Part shown: one piece after another, positions 1-11,385 of the stretch
Layout: every line of letters starts with the position of its first letter
Position numbering within the stretch: the first letter of the stretch is position 1
NCBI RefSeq assembly: GCF_030247195.1
Contig: NC_080671.1
Coordinates: forward strand, 107,743,845-107,807,844
Direction of reading: 5' to 3'
Source: Topomyia yanbarensis
Taxonomy: Eukaryota > Arthropoda > Insecta > Diptera > Culicidae
Length of the DNA: 64,000 nt
The notes under the pieces: generated by a model
Databases searched by the model: none
Told to the model about the DNA's origin: nothing
Seen by the model: the letters and a program-made list of their open reading frames with translations, nothing else
Made by a program: the position numbers and the translations under genes

Positions 1-453
1 CGGGCGGTTGCTTCTAGTTGTTTGTGCTCTTTTTCCGCGTCCCCTTCGCCCGTTCGACGTCGAGGTTGTTTTTATTCGGTTTCGATTTTCCACTACCACT
101 GCGAACGTGGGTTGGTTACCTACACACCGATAACCTCAGCCGTGGTTTGTGTAGTATGGGTGGCTGGTGGTTGGTGGTGCTACGATCGCATCCGAAAGCT
201 TCGGCAGTCGGTTTTAGTTCGTCTAGCTAGGCCGAAGTACTGCCGAACGAGACGATTGCATTGCATTGGCTGGAAGCTTTAGATTCGAGATGCTGCAACT
301 CGAGATGAATCACGAATGCGATTAATCGAAATTAGTTGCAACTCAAGAATTTTAAGCCTAATGAAATGACGTAATTCGTACCTAATAAACTTGATTTATA
401 GGGCACATTATAATTTTATTGTAGATTTGAACAGTAAATTGGTAATATCTAAC
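1..453. other. GC-richer unique sequence, no gene assigned
   Basis: The first 300 bases are clearly richer in GC and CpG than the following AT-rich DNA and show no repeat I recognise. They resemble an insect promoter or 5' leader. I see no convincing coding frame, TATA box or splice donor, so no gene is called. The two overlapping open frames here are short and lack protein-like composition. Bases 300-453 are ordinary AT-rich DNA. Confidence 0.3.
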
Positions 454-1804
454 TAGGGTTACTTACCGTCCTTATTTTAAAGGACATATCCTTAATTTCG
501 ATGCTTTCAGGAAGCGTCCTTAATTTTACTCCAAATGTCCTTATTTTTAGTTTCAATCCATGATATTTTTGAAATCTATCAGATCAAGTACGTTCAGACG
601 AATGAAACATTTCATTCGCCATTTTAGGTGGTTAATTTCTTACAGTTCATTTGATTTGTTATGTGCATATTAATAATTCAATAGGATTGATTAATTTTAG
701 TTGTTGAAATAAAGTTTCAAAGTATAATATGTTTCAACATTTTACTCAAAAATGAGTTAACTTTATTATGCAATGCGAGATGCCACTCTAAAACCAATCG
801 ACGACACATTTCTCACTAGGGTTGCCACCCATCCGGGTTTGACCCGGAGTCTCCGGTTTTCGGGAGCGATCTCCGGGCGTCCGAGTTTTACATCAATTTC
901 TTCGAGTTTGGTGGAAAGATGGAGAAATTCAATTTTTTTAAGATAATTGATTCTGCAATTTTACAAAAGCTCATCGCTGTTGGTGGTGCTTATCTGCAGT
1001 TGCACCAAGGAATGGCGGGTTTGTTCTAATGCAACTGGCAAGGTCAACATAAAACGAGATCATCCGGTGTTGTTTCTGCTTCTGCAGCTGCACGTAATTG
1101 TTGGCAAGGGAGGTGAGTTTTGCTTCTCTTTCTTCTGTTAGGTTGTGGAGGAGAGCGATGCTCGTTCGATTTATCCTCCACAGCGATAGTGGCTAGTGCT
1201 TTTGTATTCTTTTCAAACCGTTCACAAGCGTGAGGAATTTACAGCTTTATTTTGACGGTATAATCAGTGGTTCGCATTGGGCTCTACAAAAACATTGTGA
1301 GTTGTACGGTGATTGTGAGTTGTAATTTTCCACTCAACCAGGGCTAAATTTCATGACGAATTCCAGAAGAAATAAAAGAGTACATATTAGTACACACATG
1401 AGTCTCCTTTTTCACTCATTAGGTAATAAAAAGCGATTAAAGTGCTCTAAAACGTTGAACAATCGCTTTGATTCAATTTCCGTTTGCCTTCACTTACAGT
1501 CCTTCACCTCCAGGTCAGTAAAAATCTGCAGGTCAAAGCCTTTCCAGAGGTGGCAACCCTATTTTTCACAGTTCTGTGGGACCCTAGAGGTGCAGAAAAA
1601 GCGCTGTCCTGAATAAAAAATATTACAAATCTTTTCTAAAAACCACTCATGTATAGAATCGAAATATAATCAGTGACGCTGGAAAAATGGAAACAAGAAT
1701 GAACATTTTGTCATCCGTCATTTCGACTAGTTTTGAATCGAGCCAATAATAGGGGGCTGATTCAAGATGTCCTTAATTTGCTCTCAGCCCATTTTATAAC
1801 CCTA
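454..1804. mobile_element. hAT-like non-autonomous DNA element (outer, interrupted)
   Basis: The ends are inverted copies of TAGGGTTA: 454-461, and the complement at 1797-1804. Subterminal AAGGACAT-type motifs follow on both sides. The flanks TATCTAAC (446-453) and TCTCTAAC (1805-1812) match at 7 of 8 positions, as expected for the 8-bp target duplication of hAT transposons. A second element (817-1561) sits inside; without it and its duplication the outer element is about 600 bp. No transposase is encoded, so movement would have needed a hAT transposase from elsewhere. Confidence 0.65.
817..1561. mobile_element. hAT-like non-autonomous DNA element (inner, nested)
   Basis: A 13-bp terminal inverted repeat, TAGGGTTGCCACC, is present at 817-829 and complementary at 1549-1561. 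The flanks TTTCTCAC (809-816) and TTTTTCAC (1562-1569) form an 8-bp target duplication with one mismatch. The element is 745 bp and has no transposase frame. It lies inside the element at 454-1804, so it arrived later. Confidence 0.7.
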
Positions 1805-2450
1805 TCTCTAACCCAAGTAAATTTTTTTTCAAAGTTCTCTAGAAAAAAGAAAATAAACTAAGTGCGGAAATGAGCTGTTCAGTTGGTAATATTTTCAGTT
1901 AATTTTCTGCAAATTTCGGTTAACTTGCCAAGGAATTTAAAAGTTTGAATTTAAACTATAAAAGTGAAGTAAGTTCGAGAGTTTTTTTTCTAGCAATGGA
2001 GTAAATGTTGATCTTAGTCTGTATATGTTGATTGTACCTTGTGTGGAGTAGAGGCATTTGCGGAGACAAATTCAATATTTTACCCTATATAATAAGTAAC
2101 ATATATGCAATCGAGATTATTTATATTACGAGAGACCTATAACTACTCTGTGTTCAAATCCTGAAAATCATCCTTCGAAACGTCGTTTTACCTTAAACTG
2201 GTACTTTTGCTAGAAATCTGTTGCCAAAAGGGCATCTTTTCATTCTAAATCAAAGAAGTTCCACCATAAAAGAAGGACGAAAACTAATCGGTGCATAAAA
2301 TAATAGAATAGACACACTGGAAGGCTCATTGTTTTTTTGCCACTACTTCAGATGCTGGTAAACGAACCTTCGAATGATTGGGTGTCATAAATATTTCAGA
2401 ACATTCTGAGACGATGACCCAAAATGTTTTAATTAAAAAAAAAAAATTAG
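1805..2450. other. AT-rich DNA without assignable feature
   Basis: No long open frame, splice-flanked exon or recognisable repeat was found. There are short homopolymer runs and plain AT-rich sequence. It is probably old intergenic or intronic DNA. Confidence 0.3.
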
Positions 2451-2463
2451 TATATTCATTTAT

Positions 2464-2671
2464 TTTTTTTTTTTTTTATTCAAATCGTTTATTTGATAAG
2501 GCACGTTGCGTTAGCTTAAAGGTGCCAATTTTGTTTTGTTTTACATTTTAAATTGCTTAAAACTAGGGGATTACATATTGATTTTTTTAAAATGAAACTA
2601 ATGCGATTTTATAGCTATCTTATATATCTACACAAGGGGATAATATTGTTTTCGTAAGATTAGGGGGGTCA
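2464..2671 (-). mobile_element. 5'-truncated retroelement 3' end with poly(A) tail
   Basis: On the minus strand this segment ends with an AATAAA-like motif and a run of A (a T run near 2464-2477 on plus). It is bounded by a perfect 13-bp direct repeat, TATATTCATTTAT, at 2451-2463 and 2672-2684. A poly(A) tail plus an exact duplication is the signature of target-primed reverse transcription, so this is a retrotransposon 3' untranslated fragment inserted by an L1-like mechanism. About 208 bp remain and nothing is coding. The parent family cannot be named. The perfect duplication implies a fairly recent insertion. Confidence 0.75.
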
Positions 2672-2869
2672 TATATTCATTTATGTATTTTATTCGTTTT
2701 GCTTATTTCAATTTATGTATTTATTTTCAACATTCAAGCGACTTTATTATTTTCATTAATTTTCTTCAACATTGTTGTTTTTTATCAATTTCATTTGTTT
2801 TATTGTTTATAATAATATTGCTCAGTTTATTCATTTATAGATTTTAATATTTTTAATTTTGTTATGAGA

Positions 2870-3510
2870 TGAGAATTCTCATATAGAAAGGTTATGCAAC
2901 CACTTTAAAAATCGACAACCTTATCCCAGCACAGAAGACCGAGTGTCATATACCATTCGACTCAGTCCGTCGAAATCAGCAAATGTCTTTCCACATCCAA
3001 AACAACACGCGTGATGAGTGTGATGATATCCTCTGCCTCACCGTCGCCGACACCATGATTGACGCATTTTGTTTTGTACCAATTTTCCACTGTTATAAAT
3101 ATCATTTTTGTATGTATGTGTTGGGAGCTAAGACTCTTACGACAAACCTATTTCAATTCACCTAGTGGTGCAATTGTGCCTCTCTCATTGCTCCAAACTA
3201 TGACTCCGTGGATGGTTATGTTCAATATAATTGTGGAAATGTTTATTACATGCTTAGTACACTTAGCTTCGTGTCGACGGTGAATCACTTGAAACAAAAA
3301 AATATTATCTTTGATTTGCACCCATTTTAATAAATTTTGAATCATGATGACAGTGATGACAGTGGTACCAGTTGAAATGAAAAATTGCTGTGCGGCCGCA
3401 CTTTTCAACCCGTAACTCCGGAACCGGAATCCCGATCGAACCGAAATCGATAGCAGCCGACGAGCAGGTTGTATCTTTCATTCAAGAGTAAAATAAAGAT
3501 TCTCCAGTAT
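2870..3510. repeat. Dispersed modular repeat, two opposed partial copies
   Basis: From 2875 the plus strand carries the opening module of a repeat seen six or more times in this window: AAAGGTTATGCAA, then a motif like GAGTGTCATATACCATTCGA. From about 3150 the complement of the closing module appears (GGTGCAATTGTGCC), followed at 3395-3480 by a reversed internal module (CAACCCGTAACTCCGGAACC). This is a plus-strand fragment joined to a minus-strand fragment. No coding capacity is seen. Confidence 0.65.
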
Positions 3511-3552
3511 TATCGAGAGTGGAACGAGTAAAATCATTATGACGCATAATAC

Positions 3553-5447
3553 ATTTGGCTATAGTTAAAAAATGATACAAATCCTACCAAAAATGTTGTA
3601 GGAGTGATTTTCACAAAATTCACAAATTTATTTCAAAAATTTAAAGTCGATTTACTAAAAAAACCCATTTCTGATTTGGATGAAATTTTGTTCCAATATA
3701 GGTAATTATGTTCCCTACATATCGTCAAAAATTCAAGTTGGGCACTTACAAGGAAAAAAAGTTACTTAAAAAAACTTTTTCTTGTCCAAACTGATTTTTT
3801 TTCAGTGTATTTTTATCAAAAACTAAACCAATGAAAGTCATAATCATCTCAGAATCCAATTGCCCAACTGCTAGTTGCCGGATATATACAAAAAGTATCA
3901 GTAACGAATTTGGTATATATTCATAACAAACATGAATGTAAAATTTCAAATGAGCACAATAATTAGTTTACACCAATAGTTTTCTATTCTTACATTTTTT
4001 AAACAATTAGCACGATGACGAAGTCGACCGATAAATCGTCACACAATGACCTCCACTGCGAGCCATGTCGAACAATCCCGCCATTAAGCTGTGGAATAAT
4101 ATTTGCAAACACGACCCACAGCAAAAATCAATCCACATCGACCCGCGAGTCGGCCGCGTCAGCGCGACCACAGACCAGTGGTCGTTAGATTGAGCTGGTG
4201 CGGAGTATGAAAAAACACCACACATAAAAAAGGCCCATAAGCCCTCTCGGTCTCCTCGATGGATTACTGTCGAGGCGTAATGCAATAACCATATTAAAAC
4301 AATTGTTTTAAGATGGTTATTATTGAGGTTCTTTAGCACTGATGCACGATACCGTCAAACCCCTCAATGAGAAATCACCTTTGTAGGTTTGCGTTTGAGA
4401 CCGCGTTTGAAGGTTCGTAAGTGCTCAAACGTTTATCTTATTACCGGCGTGTTATCAAGTTTGCGCGATCGCGGGTATAGGTTTGCGTGGTTGATCGCGA
4501 AGGACCTTAGCGTTCGTATGTTAACGTGTTTGTCGCATGTGCTCGCGTTCATTTGACTTCGTTTGTACAAAACTCGATTTTGTAACTGTTTGCCCATTCA
4601 CATATTCACGTGCGTTCTTGGATGGTCATTCTGATATTTTGTTTACGGTGTACAATTTACATTTTGACAGGGAGTGAGGTACCCCATATCACTGAAGTTC
4701 CCGGTCATGTCGCCATGGAACGTGTTGTCCAGTGGATATGAGAGCTTTCTTTTTTAATTGGTCGAATTGAAGGCATGGACCTAGTCTGCTGATACCAAAG
4801 ATGGAAACTTCTGGAAGTGACCGATTCATGATCGTGGGGGCGCTGAAACGATCATCTGATCACCGCGATGTTATCATGTTTGCGAGATCGCGCGTGTAGG
4901 TGCCGTGGATGATCGCGAAGGGCTCAAGCATTTGTGTGTTAACGGATTTGTCACGTTATCCTTCCTCAGAGCTAAACAAGAAAATAAAGAAGTAATAATA
5001 GAATATTTGTTTACTGATATAAATGCTTATCCATGGGATTATTGATTAATAAAAATATACTTAGTTGCTAAATTAGACAATATCTTCTCACAAACTGAGT
5101 TTTATTGGATTCTGAGATGATTACGACTTTCATTCGTTTAGTTTTCGATAAAAATACAATGAAAGCAAATTCAGTTTGGACAAAGAAAAATTGTTTTTCA
5201 TATAAATATTTTTTCTTTAAAGTGTCCAACTTGAATTTTTGAATCCAAATCAAAGATGGGGTTTTTTCATCCAAATCAAAGATGGGGTTTTTGTAAAACG
5301 ACTTTAAATTTTCAAATCGATTTATTTTCAGTGTAGGAGTTGAAGAATTTTTTCAATATTTTTATTCAAAAATTTGACTAATTTTGTGGAAATCACTCCT
5401 CCAACATTTTTTTATAGGATTTGTCATTTTTAGATTATAGCCGTTTG
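3553..5447. repeat. Large inverted pair, arms of about 320-340 bp
   Basis: Sequence 3553-3868 reappears in reverse complement at about 5105-5447. Both carry the block GGATTCTGAGATGATTA, CAGTTTGGACAA, and a shared stretch near the outer ends (ATAGCC, then AGGATTTGT, then ATCACTCCT). The spacer is about 1.2 kb and includes GC-richer DNA at 4010-4970. This is either one long-armed fold-back element or two opposed copies of one repeat. No target duplication was identified. The right arm also holds a tandem duplication of about 25 bp containing AAATCAAAGATGGGG. Confidence 0.6.
4443..4965 (+). repeat. Direct repeat pair of about 100 bp
   Basis: Two similar blocks, at about 4443-4545 and 4862-4965, share in order GTTATCA, GTTTGCG, GATCGCG, GTGTAGG or GTATAGG, TGATCGCGAAGG and TGTTAACG. 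They are CpG-rich compared with their surroundings. No protein frame spans both. They may be subrepeats of the element bounded by the inverted arms. Origin unknown. Confidence 0.5.
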
Positions 5448-5924
5448 AAATTTTTCAAAAAAAAGACTAAAAGGCAGTCTAGATCATTTTTGGAAAAACA
5501 AAGTATGCAAAGTTGCTTTTTGTGACGAAGTCTTCATGTACAGAAAGTTTCTTTTAAATCCGAGAGGGTGCTACCAACTATTGACGTTTTCAAGACAGAA
5601 ATCGTTCAAGATTCTCTCATATTTTCTTACACATAGTTGGCCGACAGCTAGTTATGCAATTATTTATGGATGATAATAATAACTACATATTTAGGATGCA
5701 TCAGGATTCAGCTCCGTACTGTAGCAGCACAACGAATATACTTTGTAATCGAGATACTTTCGCGTATCCACTAATAATTCGAAACCAAAACTACACAAAG
5801 TTCATTTGAAAGTCGGTATGCGCAAAGTTGCCGGAACTCTGGCCGAAATTAATTTATTTGTCGTGGTTGCAATAATCACATTTTATGGTTTTTCACCGTT
5901 TAAGTATTATGATGGAGAAGCTAT

Positions 5925-6440
5925 ATGGGGAATTTCTATGGGACCACACTAACCAATTAATGTCAGATCGGGATTAAATTCAGCAGCAGCCAATTAAAGC
6001 ATTGCACTAATCATTTCACATTTGCAAGATGGTGGACAACTGTCAAGAATATGAGTAATAGGTGTGAAATTAACTTTGAACAATGGCAAGTTGGCCAATG
6101 TGATGAAAGCGACTCATTTCAATTAGTTTTGCATCATTTAGATAAAATTATTATACCGTTTTGTATAGGAATTTCGCATGTGACCGCATACTTCAACCCG
6201 TAACACGGGAACCAGAACTCCGATTCCAATGAAATTTAATAGCAGTCAACAGCGATACTGTAGATTTCATTTGCGACCAAATTTGGGAAAATAGAGTCAG
6301 ACAGTTCTGAGAAGCAGCTATTAATTCACTTCAGGAACTGCCACTTTCTCAAAGCTTCCGGTACCGCCAAAGGTGTCTAAAGTGAATGTGGGTTTGATTG
6401 GGAACCAGTGAGCTGAAACTATAAATTCAAGCAATTTGAA
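5925..6440 (-). repeat. Dispersed modular repeat, minus orientation
   Basis: Reversed internal modules of the dispersed repeat: CAACCCGTAAC at about 6193, AGAACTCCGATTCC, and the block reading AATAGCAGTCAACAG. A second, weaker module lies at 5940-6000. The opening and closing modules are absent, so this copy is truncated on both sides. Non-coding. Confidence 0.55.
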
Positions 6441-9400
6441 CATAACTAATATAACTAATGACGAAATGAAAAAATATGTTTCTTATATTTTTGATAAGGA
6501 ATGACTTTATTAAATATTATGACTTTCTGAGAGATCTCATAACATTTTGAATGGAAGTTCTGAGGTATTATTTTCTTATTTTTATTCTTCAGTAAGAATA
6601 TGTTACGTCGCGTTCTAAATTACTGCCACCCACATGCCACAATTTGTCCTACGCCATCCTCACCCCTCAAAGTGTGGCATAATTTTTGAAGTTTCTATTT
6701 TAATCAGGCAGCTTCATTTGTTTTTTCTACCGAGAAATATCACAAGATTTCAAACAAAGTAATTTTCCGATTAAAACATCTTATAGATAGAGATTTTTGC
6801 CCAATACTGATCTTACTTCTTATTTTACTTACTTGATTACTTCCTCTTGGGTAGACAAAATATTCAAGTAATATTTGTGGAACTAACCTGTATGTAGCAC
6901 ATATCTAATAATACAAATCCGGTTTTCAACTACTAACAATAAACAACAATGTATCTACAAAGTTAGAAGGCAATTAGATACGTATTTCTTTCTGTCCCCT
7001 ACCTACCGCACGACGTACAGCAATCGCGCAGCAGCCGAACCACGCAGCCTACGATTGCCATATCTACCTACGGTACGCGCTTACTGTGGCAGTAAGTGAG
7101 GCACGGCACAACATTTCGACCGAATTCGGCTTGCGCGTGAACCTTTTTTTTGTCCCCTTCTTCCGTTTCCCTGAAGACCTGTGAAGCGTGATGTTGTTCA
7201 TTCTTCGAATGATTTTTATTTTAAATTGTATTCTTTTTTTTCGTTTTTGGTCAACTGCGACCGCGGATGCACATCGCGGTTGAATGCGCGCGCGCGTGTG
7301 AAGATTATCGAGCGCAATGCTTTTCTGATTTGTTGACTATGGAGAGACTATGCTGTACTAATTCGATCATTCCTATTGCCTCCGAAAAATGATTTCCCCC
7401 ATTAAAAGTCATTGTGTTTTGTATATTGATTTGTGACCTCAACGTATTTGCGATTATACGGACTCGAGCCGTAAACATGCAAATTAGGGAATTTTGATTA
7501 GATTTCATGGTCGCTATTTTTAGCCGTACATTCAAAAACATGGTTAAGTGTGGAGGTTTTAGTCGGACCGGATTCGTGGACGAAGAAGCTTGATAAGACA
7601 GCAGTTGAGTTGGAATAATTTTGGGTAATCCTTTGCGGTTTCGATCTGGGATTACCGATTCATATATTTATTTTGGGTAGTCGAATCCCGGATCTGTCCC
7701 TGGGGGCCTTATCTTATGTAATCTTATGGAAGATTTGTTTATTTTAGCTTTGAAGAAGAATCGTCGGTCCGATTCTTTATATTACGCTATACTGTTGTAC
7801 CGAGTCAATTTTCACTTTTAATGAATAAGAACATTTCTGAAGATAAATGAGAAATTACGCAAACTATAGTTCAATTTGGTTGCAAGATACGTTTAGATAG
7901 TTTAGTTTTCCTATTGCGTTGAACTACATGTGCTAAATGGTAAAGAGTAGCAAGAGTTATAAGAAATGTCTCATCACACTGTTCGGTGGATTAAAAGTGT
8001 TCTTCCAAAAAATTGATTCATATGTTCCGGCGAGTACTTCATGTATATATAGATACAATATTATTGAAGCACTAATATCTACAATAGTAAAAATTGCGAA
8101 TATTGCAAAAGAGCGGAGATAAAATAAGCTAAAAAAAAAACAATATAAACAGGAAAACAAAATATAAATATGTAGAATAAAAAAAATATGATTATTAAAT
8201 TGTAAAAATATAAGAAGTGGATAAAATAAAAGAAAATTAAAATGCAGAAAAAATCGCCATTTTAAAAATAAGAAAAACATTGGGAAAAGTAAACAAAATA
8301 TGTAAATTATCTACACATTTGAAAAATTTGAAATGCCAGAAAGAAAATACAAAATAAAAATAATAAATAAAAAAATAAACAGCAGATAAAATGGAAACAA
8401 ATAAAACGACAGAAATAATAAATCTAGGATCATAGACAAATAACGAGATTATGGAAATTAGAAGAGATGCACAATGGAAATAAATAGAACAAATAGATGA
8501 ATTGAAAACAAAATGGATTGAATGGAAAGATTAACAAATAAAAAAATGCGGAACATAGGAACAATCAAATCAAAAATGCTGGAAAAGGAATGTTGTAGAA
8601 AAATAGAAAAGAATCATCTCAGTTTAAATTGGAATAAACTATTAGATGGACAATAGAACTACATAAGTTTAACAACAGAACAGAAGAAAATAGTACATGA
8701 GAATGTAAAATTTATCATAACTGAGAAATTAGAAAAAAGTCGGTTATTTAATAAATGAAAAAATGGACAAACAGAATAAACGACAAAATAGAGAAAAAAG
8801 AACAAAATTAAAAAAAAAAGCTTGCGGCTGGGTCGCATACAAACCTGGTTCATTATGACTACAGCCTAGCACACTTTTCAATGTATTTCAATAATATTGT
8901 GGCTAATTATCAGTAGATAGTATAAAGGAATTAGGTCGTTTAGGAAGCCGGGCCTCATATTGAAATAAAAAATGTATATCTTGAATTCTCTCTTTTTATA
9001 ACTTACTAGGATTTTCCGATGAACTTTAATCTACCGCTTACGAATTTTAATATTTTTTATGCTATTATTATAGTGTGCATTTAATGGATAGATATGTCTA
9101 AACTTGATTACAATGGGTTCACCATGAGGCGTTGTTTCACAGCGGTCATGAATTTCCAAACGGCTAGAAATCACCCACCCGTGTGAAAGCTGGAGCTTTT
9201 ATCGAAAGATAGAATGTGTATTGAAAATTACAAAGGCCACATGTAAGCAATGTGGTACTGGACTACTTCGACAATCGAGACAAAGTAGATGAATTTATGT
9301 ATAAAAACAATACAAACCAAAGAGATATATAACGTTAAACTCCAGATGAGGATGATGCTGTCGAGGTACGACTGCATGATCTGTCTCCGGGTACACATGA

Positions 9401-9500
9401 CAGCGCAATCCGCATTCGATTCATGTCACAATACGGTGAAGTGGTCTCCATTAACACGACTTTTAGCATATTATTGCACGGCATTCCTAACGGTGTGATA
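6441..9500. other. No gene; includes a GC-richer island at 6990-7320
   Basis: Bases 6990-7320 are CpG-rich (CCTACCGCACGACG, a run GCGCGCGCG at about 7289) and lack recognised repeats. They look like a promoter or untranslated first exon, but no TATA box with initiator, donor site or coding frame could be defended. The rest is AT-rich. The A-rich part (8120-8850) is listed separately. A regulatory element or a missed 5' exon is possible. Confidence 0.3.
8120..8850. repeat. A-rich, strand-asymmetric degenerate repeat tract
   Basis: The plus strand is dominated by A, with G scattered and few C or T, and repeats words such as AAAATGGA, AATAAAT and AAAACAAAT without a strict period. A similar tract lies at 25260-26110. 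It reads as a decayed minisatellite. Open frames on either strand are products of composition. Confidence 0.55.
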
Positions 9501-11385
9501 CACAGTGGCGGATTTCCCTAAAAACCTGGCCAAAAGTCGAAAATGATTTTGTTTGATCTGCAAAGGTACATACCATGGTTTTTTGGGGCGTAGATTACGA
9601 TTTTGATGTCAGATTTTCAAAATTCAAAATGACGAATACGCAATGGCCGACATTTTAATATAAATATAAGTAAATTTTCACGAATGAATGGTTTTAATAG
9701 TTCCAGTGTATGCCAATAACGTTTATAATGTATCGAATTTTAAATGGTGTATAGTTAATTGATAGATTTTGTTGATTTGCACGTAATAAGATATTTGGGT
9801 GTCTAGATGATGTAGCTTTTATGAGAATTAATGTTATTAGTCCTTTCAAACTTTGTATTTTGATATATTATACAACATAGTTATACAACTTTTCAACTCT
9901 TTGTACGATTATTATTCAATTGCTGTCCGATGCACATATTTCTCAAAAAACGAAAAATAGTATTTTTTTTAATTATAGAAAATATGCCGATTCTGCGACG
10001 AAATGCATGGACTGAAAATTGACAACAAGTTTGCTTGCAAATTGTAGTAATTAAAAAATGAAAATACGAAAACAAGTGAAATTCACTAAGATTCAAAGTT
10101 TAATTTAAATTGTTGGACCGAGGAGTTTTGCAAAGTCCATTATTACGATGAAGCGTCTATTTAAATACATGCGTTATACTTGGTCAGAACATGCTTGTAC
10201 TGCATCCTGGTATAGGTTTGAGCAACCACATTTTGTTGTCATGCTTGCTGACATACTACGACTGACAACCTTCTCAAAAAACAAATTCGCTAAGCTGGAC
10301 TGTACGCCAAAGTAAGAGTTTTAGCCAAATCACGGACGGAGATCCCAGCATTCTTTTGTAATACTCTACTGATTTTCGCTCCTAGAATCCAGTCATATAT
10401 TCCACCTCTAGATTTGTTTTGTTTTGCATGATCAAACGTTGTTTGTTTATTGTTTATTTAATTGAAGGCTTTAACCTCATAGGTTTAATTGAAGGCTTTA
10501 ACCTCATTCATTCGCCTTATGATCAAACGTCATAGTTTCCTGGTAACATTTAACCATGGTATTCGTAATCTAATTCTGAAATTTGGAACCTTTGGCGATC
10601 ACTTTGTTGACCTCGTTGGTTTTCAATATGAACGACCAAAATTATTTACGTCTTTTGCGTTCCACTTTTGATAACTTTTGAAAATATTTATGAATCTCGA
10701 TGAAATTTTCACCACTAACTACACAATTGCTCCTGTTCAAAATGCAGTATTGTGCGACTCGCTACGACAACAGGAGGTGCAGCAGTAATTAAAAGTGCCA
10801 GTCTAAATTTCAAATTGCAAATCTTATAATCCGTCTTCGTCTCCGCTTAATCAAAGATTCCTCAAAAACGGGCAAATTCGGGCAAGAATTCTATATTGCT
10901 CCAAATAGAGAATCGTTCAAGGAACACAAATTGCCTTGAAACATAGTGGACATACGTGGACAAAAAAATATTTCAATAATTTAGCAAAAATGTGTGCTGA
11001 AACCATCTGCTACAAAATCGTGAAAGTTATTGACATTTTCTATAAACAAACAAAATTATATCTTTTGGTATCAATACATATAAATAAAGCACATACCTTC
11101 AGCATAACTTTTCATTCATCCATATTCGAAACCGGCATTTATATCAAAATCCAGCTACATTTGAATAATACCTATATTTCGAGCACTCGATAAAAAATAT
11201 GAGCAAAACGCGATGGTTTAAACTGTTTGGGTATGTCAACACTTCAAATATGGAAATTTTTGAGCGTTTCACTTAAAATAGCATGCGGCAGCACCATCTG
11301 AAGGACAATATATGTACAAGAACCCAAAATACTACCGTGCAATTTTCGACTTTTGGCCAGGTTTTTAGGCAAATCCGCCACTGTG
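9501..11385. mobile_element. Tc1/mariner-like DNA transposon relic
   Basis: Terminal inverted repeats of 44 bp with one mismatch, beginning CACAGTGGCGGATTT, lie at 9501-9544 and (complement) 11342-11385. TA precedes the left end; the right end is followed by TG, a probable mutated TA. Inside, the minus strand keeps scraps of an insect Tc1/mariner-type transposase (10165-10400). At 1885 bp it has the usual length of an autonomous copy, but the gene is broken by stops and deletions. TA insertion and the scraps agree; the subfamily is not assigned. Confidence 0.75.
10165..10400 (-). pseudogene. Degenerate Tc1/mariner-like transposase N-terminus
   Basis: On the minus strand, 10400-10310 reads with few breaks as GGIYDWILGAKISRVLQKN then AGISVRDLAKTL, resembling a DNA-binding helix-turn-helix of Tc1/mariner-type transposases. 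Segment 10232-10167 reads VVAQTYTRMQYKHVLTKYNA, like the linker before the first catalytic Asp. The piece that should join them is missing or scrambled, stops follow, and no catalytic DDE/D residues are visible. It is a dead fragment inside 9501-11385. Confidence 0.6.
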
